DNA from: Kitasatospora arboriphila
GTDB taxonomy: Bacteria; Actinomycetota; Actinomycetes; Mycobacteriales; Mycobacteriaceae
NCBI RefSeq assembly: GCF_000717275.1
Contig: NZ_JNYV01000002.1
Span: forward strand, 744,001 to 808,000
Direction: 5' to 3'
Length of the DNA stretch: 64,000 nt
The notes below the pieces were generated by a model. The model was not told the origin of the DNA. It made no database searches and saw only the letters and a list, made by a program, of their open reading frames with translations. The stretch's first letter is position 1. Every line of letters starts with the position of its first letter. This document shows positions 1 to 8,618 of the stretch, one piece after another. Both the position numbers and the translations under genes were made by a program.

Positions 1-161
1 TGGGTCCTTCCGGTTTCAGGATTCAGTGTGGGGAATGACGATTGGGACAGCGGACTCGGCCACCGTCAACCTAGTTGATCACCGGGCTGACGGCGGCCGA
101 TTGTCCTGCTGTCGAATGACCGACGAATGCGGTCCGGGTTGAGCGGGGCGTTGGGTGCTCG

Positions 162-542
162 TCAGAGCACCGTAAACCCGTCGGGGATGCCATTTTGGTC
201 GGAGTCGGTGACCGACAGGTCGTGCACACCGTCTTGGTCCAGGTCGGCGAAGACGGTGTCCGCCGTCCCGTCCTGGTCGAGGTCGGACAGGCTCGTCTCG
301 CTGAACCCGTCACCGTCGGTGTCGTACGCGATGGTCTCGGCTTCCCCGTCTTCGGTGAAGTCCTGGACGATCGTGTCGCCGACGTTGTCGCCGTCGGTGT
401 CGAGCAGCGCGGACTCGGAGTAGCCGTTTCCGTCGAAGTCGGCTGTTTCGACGACGTAAGGCGGTTCGACGACGTCGGAGTGGCCGCTGTGCTCGGCCGG
501 GGGATCCTGCGGGGACGGCTCGGGGTGGACCGAATCAGACAT
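162..542 (-). CDS. Acidic DxDxDG-repeat protein (copy 1)
   Basis: This 126-residue protein has no recognised enzyme domain. After a Pro/Glu-rich N-terminus of about 32 residues it consists of about seven copies of a 13-residue repeat of the form D-x-D-x-[DN]-G-x-x-[DE]-[ST]-hydrophobic, for example DTDGDGFSET and DLDQDGTADT. The spacing of acidic side chains resembles EF-hand-like or thrombospondin type-3 calcium loops, so calcium binding is inferred. No signal peptide or membrane segment is visible, so it looks cytoplasmic unless exported by an unusual route. An AGGAG box precedes the ATG. It lies 30 bp downstream of a paralogue on the same strand, probably co-transcribed and arisen by tandem duplication. 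Confidence 0.75.
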   Translation of the reverse strand: MSDSVHPEPSPQDPPAEHSGHSDVVEPPYVVETADFDGNGYSESALLDTDGDNVGDTIVQDFTEDGEAETIAYDTDGDGFSETSLSDLDQDGTADTVFADLDQDGVHDLSVTDSDQNGIPDGFTVL

Positions 543-572
543 GGTTCACAGCTCCTGTGATCGTTCGCGGAT

Positions 573-977
573 CTAAAGAGCGCTGGTGTCAGGCGTTTCG
601 ACGGTGGAGGGGTCCACCTCGGTCCACTCGTCGGTGGTGATGTCGTGGGTGTAGGCGGCGTCCACCTCACCGTCCTGGTTCTCGTCTACAAAGGCCACGT
701 CGTGGACACCGTCGACGTCCTCGTCGACGAAGACCGTGTCGACCTCGCCGTCCTCGTCGGTGTCGGAGACCGCCGTCTCGTGGTGCTCGTCGCCGTCGGT
801 GTCGAAGGCAATGGTCTCCGGCTCGCCGTTCTGGTCGTAATCCTGGATGAGTGCGTCGCCGGAACCGTCGGCGTCTACATCGACCAGGGCGGACTCGACG
901 ACTCCGTCGCCGTCGATGTCGAAGACCTCGAGGACGGTGGCGTCTTCGGCGATTTCGGGGATGCTGTTGTCGGACAT
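573..977 (-). CDS. Acidic DxDxDG-repeat protein (copy 2)
   Basis: A 134-residue paralogue of the next gene downstream. The reading frame is open further upstream to 1055, but the ATG at 977 is preferred because an AAGGAGA box lies just upstream and the protein then begins MSDNS, matching the MSDS start of its neighbour. It holds seven 13-residue repeats (DIDGDGVVES, DVDADGSGDA, DTDEDGEVDT and so on), followed by a short Thr/Glu-rich tail. It is strongly acidic, with no signal peptide or membrane helix. Calcium binding is inferred from the repeat chemistry only. The function is unknown. Confidence 0.75.
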   Translation of the reverse strand: MSDNSIPEIAEDATVLEVFDIDGDGVVESALVDVDADGSGDALIQDYDQNGEPETIAFDTDGDEHHETAVSDTDEDGEVDTVFVDEDVDGVHDVAFVDENQDGEVDAAYTHDITTDEWTEVDPSTVETPDTSAL

Positions 978-1123
978 CGGGTTCTCCTTGTGTGTGGGGC
1001 GGGCGCAGGCCGTGGTGGCTTTGCTGTGTTGTGAATAGGAGAAACCCGATGGCATGAATGTTCCGGCTGATCGCAGAAAATCTCAGGAAGATTTTGCTGC
1101 CCGGTGGATCGAGCCGGGAGAAC

Positions 1124-1861
1124 TCAGTGCGGACCCCTCGAGATGGCGAGGTCGGCGGCCGCCTCGATTCCGTCGTTCCAGGGTTCACCGTGTCCTGGCA
1201 GCACCACCGAAGCGTGCGTATCGGCGAGTCTCTTGACCGAACCCAGGGCGCGAGCACTGTCTGCTGTCGCGGCACCGGCAACGATCTGTGGTCCGGTCTG
1301 GGCGGTGTAGGGATCGAGCGTGACCAGTGCGTCGCCGGCGATCAGGGCGTCGCGGTCGGGGAAGTGCAGAGCGATGTGACCGACGGTGTGGCCCGGCGTC
1401 GGGATGACCACCGGGGCCCCGGGTAGCGCCTTGTCGGTGGTGATCGGAGTCGGATCGAGTACTCCCCGAACCATCAGTGCCCCGGCCATGGTCATCCGCC
1501 CGAGCGCGGGAATGGATGCCGGATACCGAAGTGGATAGAGCAGCCGCGTCTTCTCGTGCTGGTAGCGGTAGGGATGCCGGGCGAGCCGTTCGTCGTCGGT
1601 GTGCACCCACACCGGCACATTCCACTCCTTCTGCGCCCGACGTGCGGTGCCCACGTGATCGAAATGCGCATGGGTGAGCACTATCCCTTCGACCGAGTCG
1701 GGCTTGCGGCCCAGTTCGTCGAGGGCTGAGATCAGGTGCGGCCACACCCGGGGCAATCCGGAGTCCACGATCAGCACCCGATCGTCGTACTCCACGAGAT
1801 ACAGATTCGTGGAGGCGTAGGTCAACATGTGGATGCCCGGGGCGACATCTTTGCTCAGCAC
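1124..1861 (-). CDS. MBL-fold metallo-hydrolase
   Basis: A 245-residue metallo-beta-lactamase-fold hydrolase. It shows the metal-binding signature THAHFDH (His64, His66, Asp68, His69), a second histidine in PTPGHTVGH, the bridging Asp in AGDALVT and the final histidine in LPGHGEP, so both metal sites look intact. The family includes glyoxalase II-like thioesterases, lactonases and other hydrolases, and the substrate cannot be told from sequence. The start is a GTG giving MLSKDVAPG, typical for the family. It is divergent from the mannosyltransferase gene, with about 210 bp between them that must carry both promoters. No signal peptide, so presumably cytosolic. Confidence 0.85.
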   Translation of the reverse strand: MLSKDVAPGIHMLTYASTNLYLVEYDDRVLIVDSGLPRVWPHLISALDELGRKPDSVEGIVLTHAHFDHVGTARRAQKEWNVPVWVHTDDERLARHPYRYQHEKTRLLYPLRYPASIPALGRMTMAGALMVRGVLDPTPITTDKALPGAPVVIPTPGHTVGHIALHFPDRDALIAGDALVTLDPYTAQTGPQIVAGAATADSARALGSVKRLADTHASVVLPGHGEPWNDGIEAAADLAISRGPH

Positions 1862-2071
1862 AGTGCTGCTCCGATCAGAAGTGGTTCTTCAGGGCGTCTT
1901 GTGTCTGGCGGCTCCCGGCGGATTACCCGGCCTGCTAAGCCCCAAAACGCGCCGGCCCGGCGACGGCTCATGTCCCACGGTTGTACCGAGGTGATCAGAG
2001 TTCACGTTTTGTTGAGTCCGCGTTCGATCGGCGGATGCATCAAGCTCTTCTGCTCGCGACACAGTCCGAGG

Positions 2072-3175
2072 ATGCGAGTGGTGCAGGTCGCGAACTTCTA
2101 CGGCCCCCGGTCCGGAGGTCTCCGGACTGCGGTGGATCAGCTCGGGGCCGGGTACTGCGCGGCAGGGCACGACGTGACGCTGATCGCTCCGGGACCAGTG
2201 CACTCCGAGGAGAAGTTGGCGTCCGGAGTCGTGCGGATCACCGTCCCCGCTCCCAGGGTTGCTTTCACCGGAGGATATCGGGTGGCGCGGATGCGGCCCG
2301 TGGTCGATGTCGCCGCCGCGATGCGACCCGACGCCATCGAGGTGTCCGACCGGTTGACGCTGCGTGGGCTCGGGCAATGGGCTCGGCGTCGAGATGTCGC
2401 CAGCACGATGATCTCCCACGAACGCCTCGACCGCATGCTCGGTCAGGTGATGCCTGCGCAGGCCGCGCGACGGCTCGCTGACGTGGCCAACCGCAGGACC
2501 GCGCAGTCGTACGACACGGTGGTGTGCACCACCGAGTTCGCGCGCGAAGAGTTCGACCGGATCGGCGCGAGCAATGTCAGGCGGGTACCGCTCGGCGTGG
2601 ATCTGCGGACCTTTCATCCCGATCGTCGTGACGCCGGGACTCGTGCTCGGTGGGCGAGGACGGATCAGCCGCTCCTGGTCCACTGCGGCCGACTGTCGGT
2701 CGAAAAGCACGTGGACGGGAGCATCGACGCGCTTGGTGTGTTGCGCGACAACGGAGTCGACGCCCGGTTGGTGATCGCGGGCGACGGGCCGATGCGGGGT
2801 CGGCTCGAGCGCCGCGCCGCCGGTCTGCCCGTAGAGTTCGCAGGGTTCATCACCGACCAGCTGGCACTCGCCCGGCTGCTGGCGTCCGCGGACGTGGCAC
2901 TGGCCCCGGGACCGCACGAGACCTTCGGGTTGTCGGCGCTCGAATCCCTTGCCTCGGGGACACCGGCAGTCGTCTCCGCCACATCGGCGCTCGCCGAGGT
3001 CCTCGATCGAGAGTGTGGATTCGTGGCAGAGAACTCGCCCGAGGGTTTCGCCCATGGCATCGGTGATGTGTTGTCCCGGCCCGAGGTCCCCCGCCGGGAG
3101 GCCGCCCGGCGGCGTGCCGAAGACTTCGGCTGGCCGCGGGCGGTCCGGGAGATGCTTGCCGCGCTGGCGGTGTGA
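2072..3175 (+). CDS. pimC: GT4 mannosyltransferase, PimC-like
   Basis: A 367-residue GT-B fold glycosyltransferase (family GT4). The N-terminal acceptor domain opens MRVVQVANFYGPRSGG, and the C-terminal donor domain carries GRLSVEKH, the IAGDGP strand and the E-x7-E motif within HETFGLSALESLASG. The sequence closely recalls PimC, the GDP-mannose-dependent enzyme that adds a mannose to phosphatidylinositol dimannoside in some M. tuberculosis strains; H37Rv lacks the gene. That resemblance is from memory, not a search. The frame is open from 1736, but the ATG at 2072 gives the family N-terminus. The acceptor could instead be another mannolipid. The protein is expected at the cytoplasmic face of the membrane. 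Confidence 0.75.
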   Translation: MRVVQVANFYGPRSGGLRTAVDQLGAGYCAAGHDVTLIAPGPVHSEEKLASGVVRITVPAPRVAFTGGYRVARMRPVVDVAAAMRPDAIEVSDRLTLRGLGQWARRRDVASTMISHERLDRMLGQVMPAQAARRLADVANRRTAQSYDTVVCTTEFAREEFDRIGASNVRRVPLGVDLRTFHPDRRDAGTRARWARTDQPLLVHCGRLSVEKHVDGSIDALGVLRDNGVDARLVIAGDGPMRGRLERRAAGLPVEFAGFITDQLALARLLASADVALAPGPHETFGLSALESLASGTPAVVSATSALAEVLDRECGFVAENSPEGFAHGIGDVLSRPEVPRREAARRRAEDFGWPRAVREMLAALAV

Positions 3176-3200
3176 CGGGACGACGCAGCGCCCCGAAACA

Positions 3201-3503
3201 TCACGTCCGGTTCGACTCGTCGAGAAATCTGATCGTCAGAAGCGCAAGGCCCATCGCGGACAGAGCGATGATCGACACCACGGCGACCGCGAGCGCCTTG
3301 GCGTCGGTGATCATCAGGCACAGGACGACAAGGAACAGCACGTTCGCCACTACGGAAGCAGTGATCGCCCAACGTTCCGGACCCAGTGGAGGACGCAGTG
3401 TCGGCCATGTGATGAGGCCGGTGCTCGTCGACCAGGTTGTCCGACTGGATGCGAGCGAAGGAACGGGCTGTGGTGCTTGGCTCACTCCGGGGGACGGCGG
3501 CAT
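3201..3503 (-). CDS. Small two-helix membrane protein
   Basis: A 100-residue protein of unknown function. The first 45 residues are Pro/Ser/Thr-rich and polar. Two hydrophobic helices follow, at about residues 47-65 and 70-92, and the protein ends in a short charged tail. No family is recognised. The start is supported by an AAGGAG box a few bases upstream of the ATG. It converges with the PimC-like gene, with 25 bp between the stop codons. The 260 bp upstream, up to the dynamin gene, holds no convincing feature beyond its presumed promoter. Confidence 0.6.
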   Translation of the reverse strand: MPPSPGVSQAPQPVPSLASSRTTWSTSTGLITWPTLRPPLGPERWAITASVVANVLFLVVLCLMITDAKALAVAVVSIIALSAMGLALLTIRFLDESNRT

Positions 3504-3763
3504 GTACTACTCCTTCCAGGTGTGTTCTCTGCGTTGGTGCGTGACGTGCGACCTACGGCCGAAGGCTGGCACGGGTGCCGGCCTCGGCATCGACGTCGCG
3601 CCATCATTTTTAGCACCCGACGTTCATGACTGCCAGCAGTCTGAGGCCGCAGTTCTTCTGTCGCGGTGCTGCTTTCGACTCATCCACCGATCTCTCGATG
3701 CCGTCGTGGGACGTGGGCCGGCTCCGTCGTCGTGCGGACCGAGTGGTTCGTCGGCCGGTCCGG

Positions 3764-5200
3764 TCAGATCCCGCGACGCATCATCGAGTAAGTGCGCAAG
3801 AGTACGGCCACCGCCTGCTCCTCGGCCGCCGACCCGCCCATGAGTCCGGCCTCATGCACCTGGCGAAGGCGTCGATCCAGTTCGGCGGCAACGGTGTTGC
3901 GATCAGCGTTGGGCGGCAGACCGATCCGCCCCGCGATACCCGAGCCGATCAGGATCTGCCGCAACTCGCCAACCCATGGCGACTCGGGGTCCGATCGGGT
4001 CAGGGCGTGCATCGCCTTGAACTCGGCCATGGTGTGAGCCTGCGGGGTCTGGCGAACCTGACGCAGGTACGACCGGATCTGCCCGCCTGCAGGATGCGTC
4101 AACGCCAGATGTTCGATCTCGGTGCACGCCCGCACAGCTCGCGTGATGAGTACCGACCGGGTGAGATCGAGTTCGATGTTCGCCCGGAGCTCGTCGACGC
4201 CCGACCGCTGCTGCAGCCATGAGTTGACCGCGTGGGCGCCGCGCGGGGCGAGTTTTCTGGCGTGTCGTAAGCCGTACTCGCCCAGCAGGTCCAGCAATCT
4301 GTCGCGTTCGGCGTCGGTGCCGATAGAGGGGGTCTCTGCTTCCAGCCAGAGCTCGAGCGCCGTGTCGGAGAGCCCGGCCAGTGCCGCCAGTGCGTCGGCA
4401 TCGGATTCGGTGAACTGGCCGGTCTGCGCCGTCTGCGCCAACAATCCGGCGACCGGCTGCACCGTCAGCAGGCTCGCCGACATCGATTCGGCGATCACGG
4501 CGGACTGTGCTCGTGCCGCGTCGAAGGGATCGACGTCACCGAATGCGCCCTCCCCCAGGGTGTCCGCCTTGGCCAGGGCCCCGATCGTGTTGACCGCAGA
4601 GAAACCCAGCTCGCGCAGAAACTGCACTTCGTCGGCGCGCGGCGTCGCGTCGAACAGGAAGATCGCCGCGTCGGCGTTCACCGACGCGTCGCGGGTCTGC
4701 CCGAACCCGTCGATCAGTGCGCGGCGGGTGGCCTGCTCGTTACCGGTGGTGATGGTCGCCAGTCCGGGGGTGTCGATGAGCACCATGCTGCGCAGCAGAC
4801 GGCTCGGCAGGAAACGGTCGAGATAGGCGACCTGATCTGTCGGGCAACCCAATTCGGTGGGTCTGCCGTCGACCAGCCGAACGGTGTGCCGGGCGCCGCC
4901 GATCTTCACCGCCTCGGCACGTGCCGGCGCACCGTCCTGGTACACCGCAACGACCTTGGTGCACTCGGTGGCCGCGGTGTCGGCCACCAGGTCGCCGATC
5001 AGGGCATTGACGAGTGTGGACTTGCCTGCCTTCACCCGCCCGACGACCACCACACGTGGAGGTGCCCAGAGGGTGTCGCGGATCTGGGCGGTGCTGCGAG
5101 CCAGGGGACGGTCGATACGCGCGATCTCTGCAAGTGCCGCGGTGAGCTGATCACGGAGAGCATGCGGCCGGGTCCGTCGCCCTTCGTGGGGCCGGCTCAC
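3764..5200 (-). CDS. Dynamin-like GTPase, IniC-like
   Basis: A 478-residue bacterial dynamin-family GTPase. It shows the P-loop GRVKAGKS (residues 54-61), a G2 threonine in the TECTK region, the G3 motif DTPG (143-146) and a G4-like AKAD. The rest is helical with no obvious transmembrane pair, unlike its partner. This matches the IniC member of the mycobacterial IniA/IniC pair, which remodels membranes and is linked to cell-wall stress and isoniazid response. The GTG start overlaps the stop of the upstream dynamin gene by 4 bp (GTGA), so the two are translationally coupled and probably act as a heteromer. No iniB-like gene is adjacent. Confidence 0.8.
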   Translation of the reverse strand: MSRPHEGRRTRPHALRDQLTAALAEIARIDRPLARSTAQIRDTLWAPPRVVVVGRVKAGKSTLVNALIGDLVADTAATECTKVVAVYQDGAPARAEAVKIGGARHTVRLVDGRPTELGCPTDQVAYLDRFLPSRLLRSMVLIDTPGLATITTGNEQATRRALIDGFGQTRDASVNADAAIFLFDATPRADEVQFLRELGFSAVNTIGALAKADTLGEGAFGDVDPFDAARAQSAVIAESMSASLLTVQPVAGLLAQTAQTGQFTESDADALAALAGLSDTALELWLEAETPSIGTDAERDRLLDLLGEYGLRHARKLAPRGAHAVNSWLQQRSGVDELRANIELDLTRSVLITRAVRACTEIEHLALTHPAGGQIRSYLRQVRQTPQAHTMAEFKAMHALTRSDPESPWVGELRQILIGSGIAGRIGLPPNADRNTVAAELDRRLRQVHEAGLMGGSAAEEQAVAVLLRTYSMMRRGI

Positions 5201-7119
5201 GGGGTGTCACCGGTGGAGGCCGACTCTGTACCGAGCACCGGGTCTTTCCCGAGAGCCACATGCTCGCCGAGGTTCACATCACTGCGTCGGGCATCGGCTT
5301 TGAGACCGGCGATGGCGGCGTCCAGTTGTTCGATGAGAGAGACGATCTCGGTGAGACGACGGGTCAGACCACGCACCCTCTTGTCGCGGGTTGCCTTGTC
5401 TTCCTTTGCCGCTTCGGCCCCGGCGTTGATCTGTTCGGTGATCACATCGGTCTGGGCACGCAGGTGACGGCGGTAGGCCACCACGATCTCCGGGCGCGCG
5501 GTCGCGACGGTTCGGTCGATGACACGCAGAGTCGATTTGTTTGCGAGCGACAGTGTTTCACGCAGCCAGGTGATCAGGTGCTGGCGTCCGTTGCGCATGG
5601 CGCGGTAGCCCAGGTTCACCGACAACCAGACACCTCCGGCCACGAGCCCGATCGGCAGCACGGCCGCCATCGCGAGGCTGCCGAAGATCGCGCCGCCGAC
5701 CATTCCGCCGGTCAGCAGATTGGCCCCCATGAAGCCCATCATCATGGCGCTGGGATCGACGACGTCTTTCCACTTCCTTTGCACCTCTGGAGAATTGATG
5801 TCCTCGGCGACCAGCGCGCTCGCAACGGTGTCCATGATGTCTTCCCAGTGCTCGTCGTTGCCGAACAGCCGGGAGACGATGTCGTGTAGCGAGGTCGCGA
5901 AGATGTCGAATGCCCGCGCCGACGCGGCTTGCAGGTCGGACATGATGGCGGCGGTGAACACCTGTGGTTGCTTGCGCAGGATGCGCCACCCCTCGCCGTT
6001 GATCCGTGCGCTCCAGTCCTCTTTGATCTTGTTGAAATCGGCGTCGAGTACGGCCACGGCCCGCTGACGGGCGAGGGTGATATCGCGAGAGAGATGTTGG
6101 TCCCACTCGGTGCCGTGCTCGCGAAGCGCCTTGAGCTGGGCCTTTTTCTCATTCAGGTCGTCGAGTGCGCTCGAATTGCCCTGTACCACAGCGATCTCGG
6201 TGTCGAGGCGGGTCTTCATCCGATGCATGCCGCTCAGGCAGACCTGCAGCCCGTCGAGTTGCGGCGCGATCTCGGCGTTGTCCAGCAAGCCGGTGATGGC
6301 GTCCCGCAGCGCCGGTATGCCCGAGGCCGTCAGGATCTCCTCACGGGTGCCCGCAGATTCGGTCAACGCAGCGAGCGCGCGTACCCCGGACACCCCGATC
6401 ACCTGCACATCGCGACCGAGTCGGCTGCGGACTATCGTCCTGTTCTCCTCGGCGATGGTTCGCCAGTTGCGGCGGTTCTTGTCGATCTTCGTCATCGCGA
6501 CCACCACCGAACCGGAGGTCTCGGTAGCGGTCCTGAGGAACTCGATCTCCGGTGCCGTCAGGGGAGCGGCGCTGTCGCACACCATCACGATCGCCCCGGC
6601 GCGGCGCGCGGCGGTCAGTGCCAGGCGCGCGTGCCGTGGGTCCAGGCCGCCGGCGCCGGGTGTGTCCACCAGGGTGAGACCGGGAAGGTGCAACGGGTCG
6701 ACGGCAACCACAGCCTCGGTGGGCAATGCCTCGATCGTGGGGTCGAGCACGTGGCGGCCACCCATCGTCACCCATTCCGGAAGCTGGTCGACCGGGATCA
6801 CCTGATCGGAATCGCCGAAGACCAGGCGGGCGGTGCCGGCCGCAAGCGTGTCGTCGGGTGGCGAGAACCACACGCTCGCGCTGGTGGTGATGTCCACACC
6901 GACGGGTGCGAGGTCGGCCCGACCGATGAGCGAGTTCACCAGGGTGCTCTTGCCGCGCTTCACCTCGCCGACGAAGACCACCGCAGCTGCCGAGTCCGCG
7001 GCGTGGGAGCGGGCCCGTGCCAACTCGGCGGCCTTCGTCTGTCCGTACTTGCGCAGCGTCTCGGTCGCAGCGGCCAGGGCTTCGGCCGCGTGGGCGGTGG
7101 CACCTGCGTTCACGGTCAC
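5197..7119 (-). CDS. Dynamin-like GTPase with membrane segment, IniA-like
   Basis: A 640-residue dynamin-family GTPase. Motifs are the P-loop GEVKRGKST (51-59), DTPGAGG near residue 153 and TKIDKN near residue 215. Long helical stalk regions flank a glycine-rich hydrophobic hairpin at about residues 450-500, the likely membrane paddle. The C-terminus is charged and coiled-coil-like. Architecture and gene order fit IniA, the membrane-fission dynamin of mycobacteria. It is the first gene of the two-gene operon. It starts at a GTG and is divergent from the sigma-factor gene with about 100 bp between. A role in membrane repair or cell-envelope stress is inferred from family and context. Confidence 0.82.
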   Translation of the reverse strand: MTVNAGATAHAAEALAAATETLRKYGQTKAAELARARSHAADSAAAVVFVGEVKRGKSTLVNSLIGRADLAPVGVDITTSASVWFSPPDDTLAAGTARLVFGDSDQVIPVDQLPEWVTMGGRHVLDPTIEALPTEAVVAVDPLHLPGLTLVDTPGAGGLDPRHARLALTAARRAGAIVMVCDSAAPLTAPEIEFLRTATETSGSVVVAMTKIDKNRRNWRTIAEENRTIVRSRLGRDVQVIGVSGVRALAALTESAGTREEILTASGIPALRDAITGLLDNAEIAPQLDGLQVCLSGMHRMKTRLDTEIAVVQGNSSALDDLNEKKAQLKALREHGTEWDQHLSRDITLARQRAVAVLDADFNKIKEDWSARINGEGWRILRKQPQVFTAAIMSDLQAASARAFDIFATSLHDIVSRLFGNDEHWEDIMDTVASALVAEDINSPEVQRKWKDVVDPSAMMMGFMGANLLTGGMVGGAIFGSLAMAAVLPIGLVAGGVWLSVNLGYRAMRNGRQHLITWLRETLSLANKSTLRVIDRTVATARPEIVVAYRRHLRAQTDVITEQINAGAEAAKEDKATRDKRVRGLTRRLTEIVSLIEQLDAAIAGLKADARRSDVNLGEHVALGKDPVLGTESASTGDTP

Positions 7120-7220
7120 TCCAGATTCGATCGAGTAAAAGGGTCAGTCGATGGATCGGTTTCGCTGCCGATAACTCTGCCGTATCCCGGGGTGTCTGCG
7201 ACATTTATCAAGTGACCGAC

Positions 7221-7736
7221 ATGAGCGAGCGTGACCTGGTACTACGCAGTCAAGAAGGCGACCAGGCGGCTTTCGGTGAACTCGTCACCCGCAACCGCGA
7301 CCAGATCTGGGCTGTCTGCCTACGGATCACCGCCAACCGACACGACGCCGAGGACGCCCTGCAGGACGCGTTGATCGCTGCCTGGCAGAACATCGGAAAG
7401 TTCCGCGGCGACGCGAAGTTCACCAGCTGGATGTACCGGATCGCCGCGAACGCCGCGCTCGCGGTGATCCGCAAGCGTCTCGACACCTCCGCAGACGGCC
7501 CGCCGGAGTTCGAGTCGGCCGCACCACGGATCGATGCCCAGGTGACCGACGTCGACCGGGTTCGCACCGCATTGGCCGCCCTGCCACTGGAGTTCCGTGA
7601 GGCAATCGTGTTGCGGGAGTTCGGCGATCTCTCATATCAGGAAATAGCCGACCAGCAGGGGGTGGGCGTGCAGACTGTGAAGAGCCGGATCAACCGGGCT
7701 CGCGCCAAACTGCTGGAGATTCTGCAAGATGCCTGA
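7221..7736 (+). CDS. ECF-type RNA polymerase sigma factor
   Basis: A 171-residue extracytoplasmic-function sigma factor. Region 2 covers about residues 25-90, with the core-binding and -10 recognition helices around DAEDALQDALIAAW and the FTSWMYRIAAN segment. Region 4 (about 115-170) contains LSYQEIADQQGVGVQTVKSR, the -35 reading helix-turn-helix. No anti-sigma gene is adjacent. The last codons overlap the start of an NTF2-like gene by 8 bp. The ATG at 7221 is used; an in-frame GTG nine bases upstream is also possible. It is divergent from the IniA-like operon, which makes that operon a candidate target, though this is only inference. Confidence 0.88.
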   Translation: MSERDLVLRSQEGDQAAFGELVTRNRDQIWAVCLRITANRHDAEDALQDALIAAWQNIGKFRGDAKFTSWMYRIAANAALAVIRKRLDTSADGPPEFESAAPRIDAQVTDVDRVRTALAALPLEFREAIVLREFGDLSYQEIADQQGVGVQTVKSRINRARAKLLEILQDA

Positions 7737-8220
7737 GGCAATCCCCGCCACGATCGACACCATTCCCGCCACCGCCGACCCCGAGGATGCTCTCAACCGC
7801 TTCGCGTTCGGTCTCGACGCCGCCGACCGAGGTCTGCTCGAGTCGGCATTCACCGACGACGTCTTGTTCGACGTCAGCCGGGTCGGCGACGAGGACAGTG
7901 GATTCCCCCCGATCGAGGGCCGCGAGTCGGTGGTCGGGATGTTGCTGATGTCGATGGGACCGCTCGACACCATGCACGCACTGTCGAATTTCCGGGTTCG
8001 CGTAGACGGTGACCGTGCCGTCCTCAACTGTTACGCGATGGCCCAGCATTTCCGCCCGGGTGAAGGGCCATCACGGCACACCACCGACCAGGTGATGATG
8101 GGCAACAAATACGACGCCGAGCTCGTCCGCGACGGCGACGTCTGGCGGATCAAGCGCCTCACCATCGTCACCGTGTGGACGCAGGGCAACCCCGACGTCC
8201 TGATCGACCACCTGCGCTAG
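7729..8220 (+). CDS. NTF2-like/SnoaL-fold protein
   Basis: A 163-residue cone-shaped NTF2-like (SnoaL_4-type) protein. Family features are the N-terminal helix EDALNRFAFGLDAADRGLLESAFTDD, the central strand with GRESVVGMLL, and the terminal strands ending in WRIKRLTIVTVWTQGNP. Members bind small hydrophobic ligands or act as isomerases and dehydratases; no catalytic assignment can be made here. The start codon lies inside the end of the sigma-factor gene (8-bp overlap), implying coupled translation. Some ECF sigma groups carry a SnoaL-like domain fused at their C-terminus and use it as a regulator, so this separate protein could modulate the sigma factor. Confidence 0.78.
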   Translation: MPEAIPATIDTIPATADPEDALNRFAFGLDAADRGLLESAFTDDVLFDVSRVGDEDSGFPPIEGRESVVGMLLMSMGPLDTMHALSNFRVRVDGDRAVLNCYAMAQHFRPGEGPSRHTTDQVMMGNKYDAELVRDGDVWRIKRLTIVTVWTQGNPDVLIDHLR

Positions 8221-8232
8221 CCCCCACCCCTC

Positions 8233-8299
8233 CCCGATGTTGTGCCCTTGTGGCGGGCGCGACCTGGAGTTTTGGTCGCCAGAAGGGCACAACATCGGG
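8233..8299. terminator. Large nested inverted repeat between convergent genes
   Basis: Two perfect 17-bp arms (8233-8249 and 8283-8299, beginning CCCGATGTTG) enclose a smaller 6-bp hairpin (gcgacc/ggtcgc). There is no T-tract. The element sits between the stop codons of the NTF2-like gene (+) and the acidic protein (-), touching the latter. It is probably a bidirectional terminator or mRNA-end stabiliser. Confidence 0.6.
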
Positions 8300-8300
8300 T

Positions 8301-8618
8301 TCACAGGGTCAGGTCGTCGCCCGTGGAGTAGTCGTCGGTGAGGTCGGGGCCGATGGAGAAGTCGGTCGCATCGCCGTCGATGTCGGCGTCGTCGGCCTCG
8401 AAGACGTCGTCATGGGAGTCGACATCGCCGCCATCGACACCGGCAACGAGATCGCCCTCGGTGGAGCTGTCGTCGTTGTCGGGCACCAATTCGTCGAATC
8501 CGGCACCGTCGTGGTCGAAGGCGGCTTCGAGACTCTGGTCGAAGACCGCCGGGTCAACCGCGTCGTCGGCGGCGATCTGCGAAAAGATGTCGCTGAGCGG
8601 GTCGTTTGGGCTGGTCAC
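8301..8618 (-). CDS. Small acidic protein of unknown function
   Basis: A 105-residue, very acidic protein beginning MTSPNDPLSDIFSQIAAD. The N-terminal third is predicted helical. The C-terminal half is dominated by Asp, Gly and Ser (DGGDVDSHDDVFEADDADIDGD) without the regular 13-residue period of the two acidic proteins at the left end of the window. The frame is open to 8717, but the GTG at 8618 is chosen because a GAGGAGAAG ribosome site precedes it and the upstream extension is Arg/Pro-rich and out of character. No signal peptide or membrane helix. The function is unknown. It is divergent from glf. Confidence 0.6.
   Translation of the reverse strand: MTSPNDPLSDIFSQIAADDAVDPAVFDQSLEAAFDHDGAGFDELVPDNDDSSTEGDLVAGVDGGDVDSHDDVFEADDADIDGDATDFSIGPDLTDDYSTGDDLTL

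Noticed and set aside
1..161. Search for a gene in the first 161 bases
   Set aside because: No frame with a recognisable product or ribosome site was seen; it is probably intergenic.
71..670. 199-codon minus-strand frame across the first two acidic genes
   Set aside because: Thr/Pro/Arg-rich translation out of frame with both repeat proteins, which have clear ribosome sites and regular repeats.
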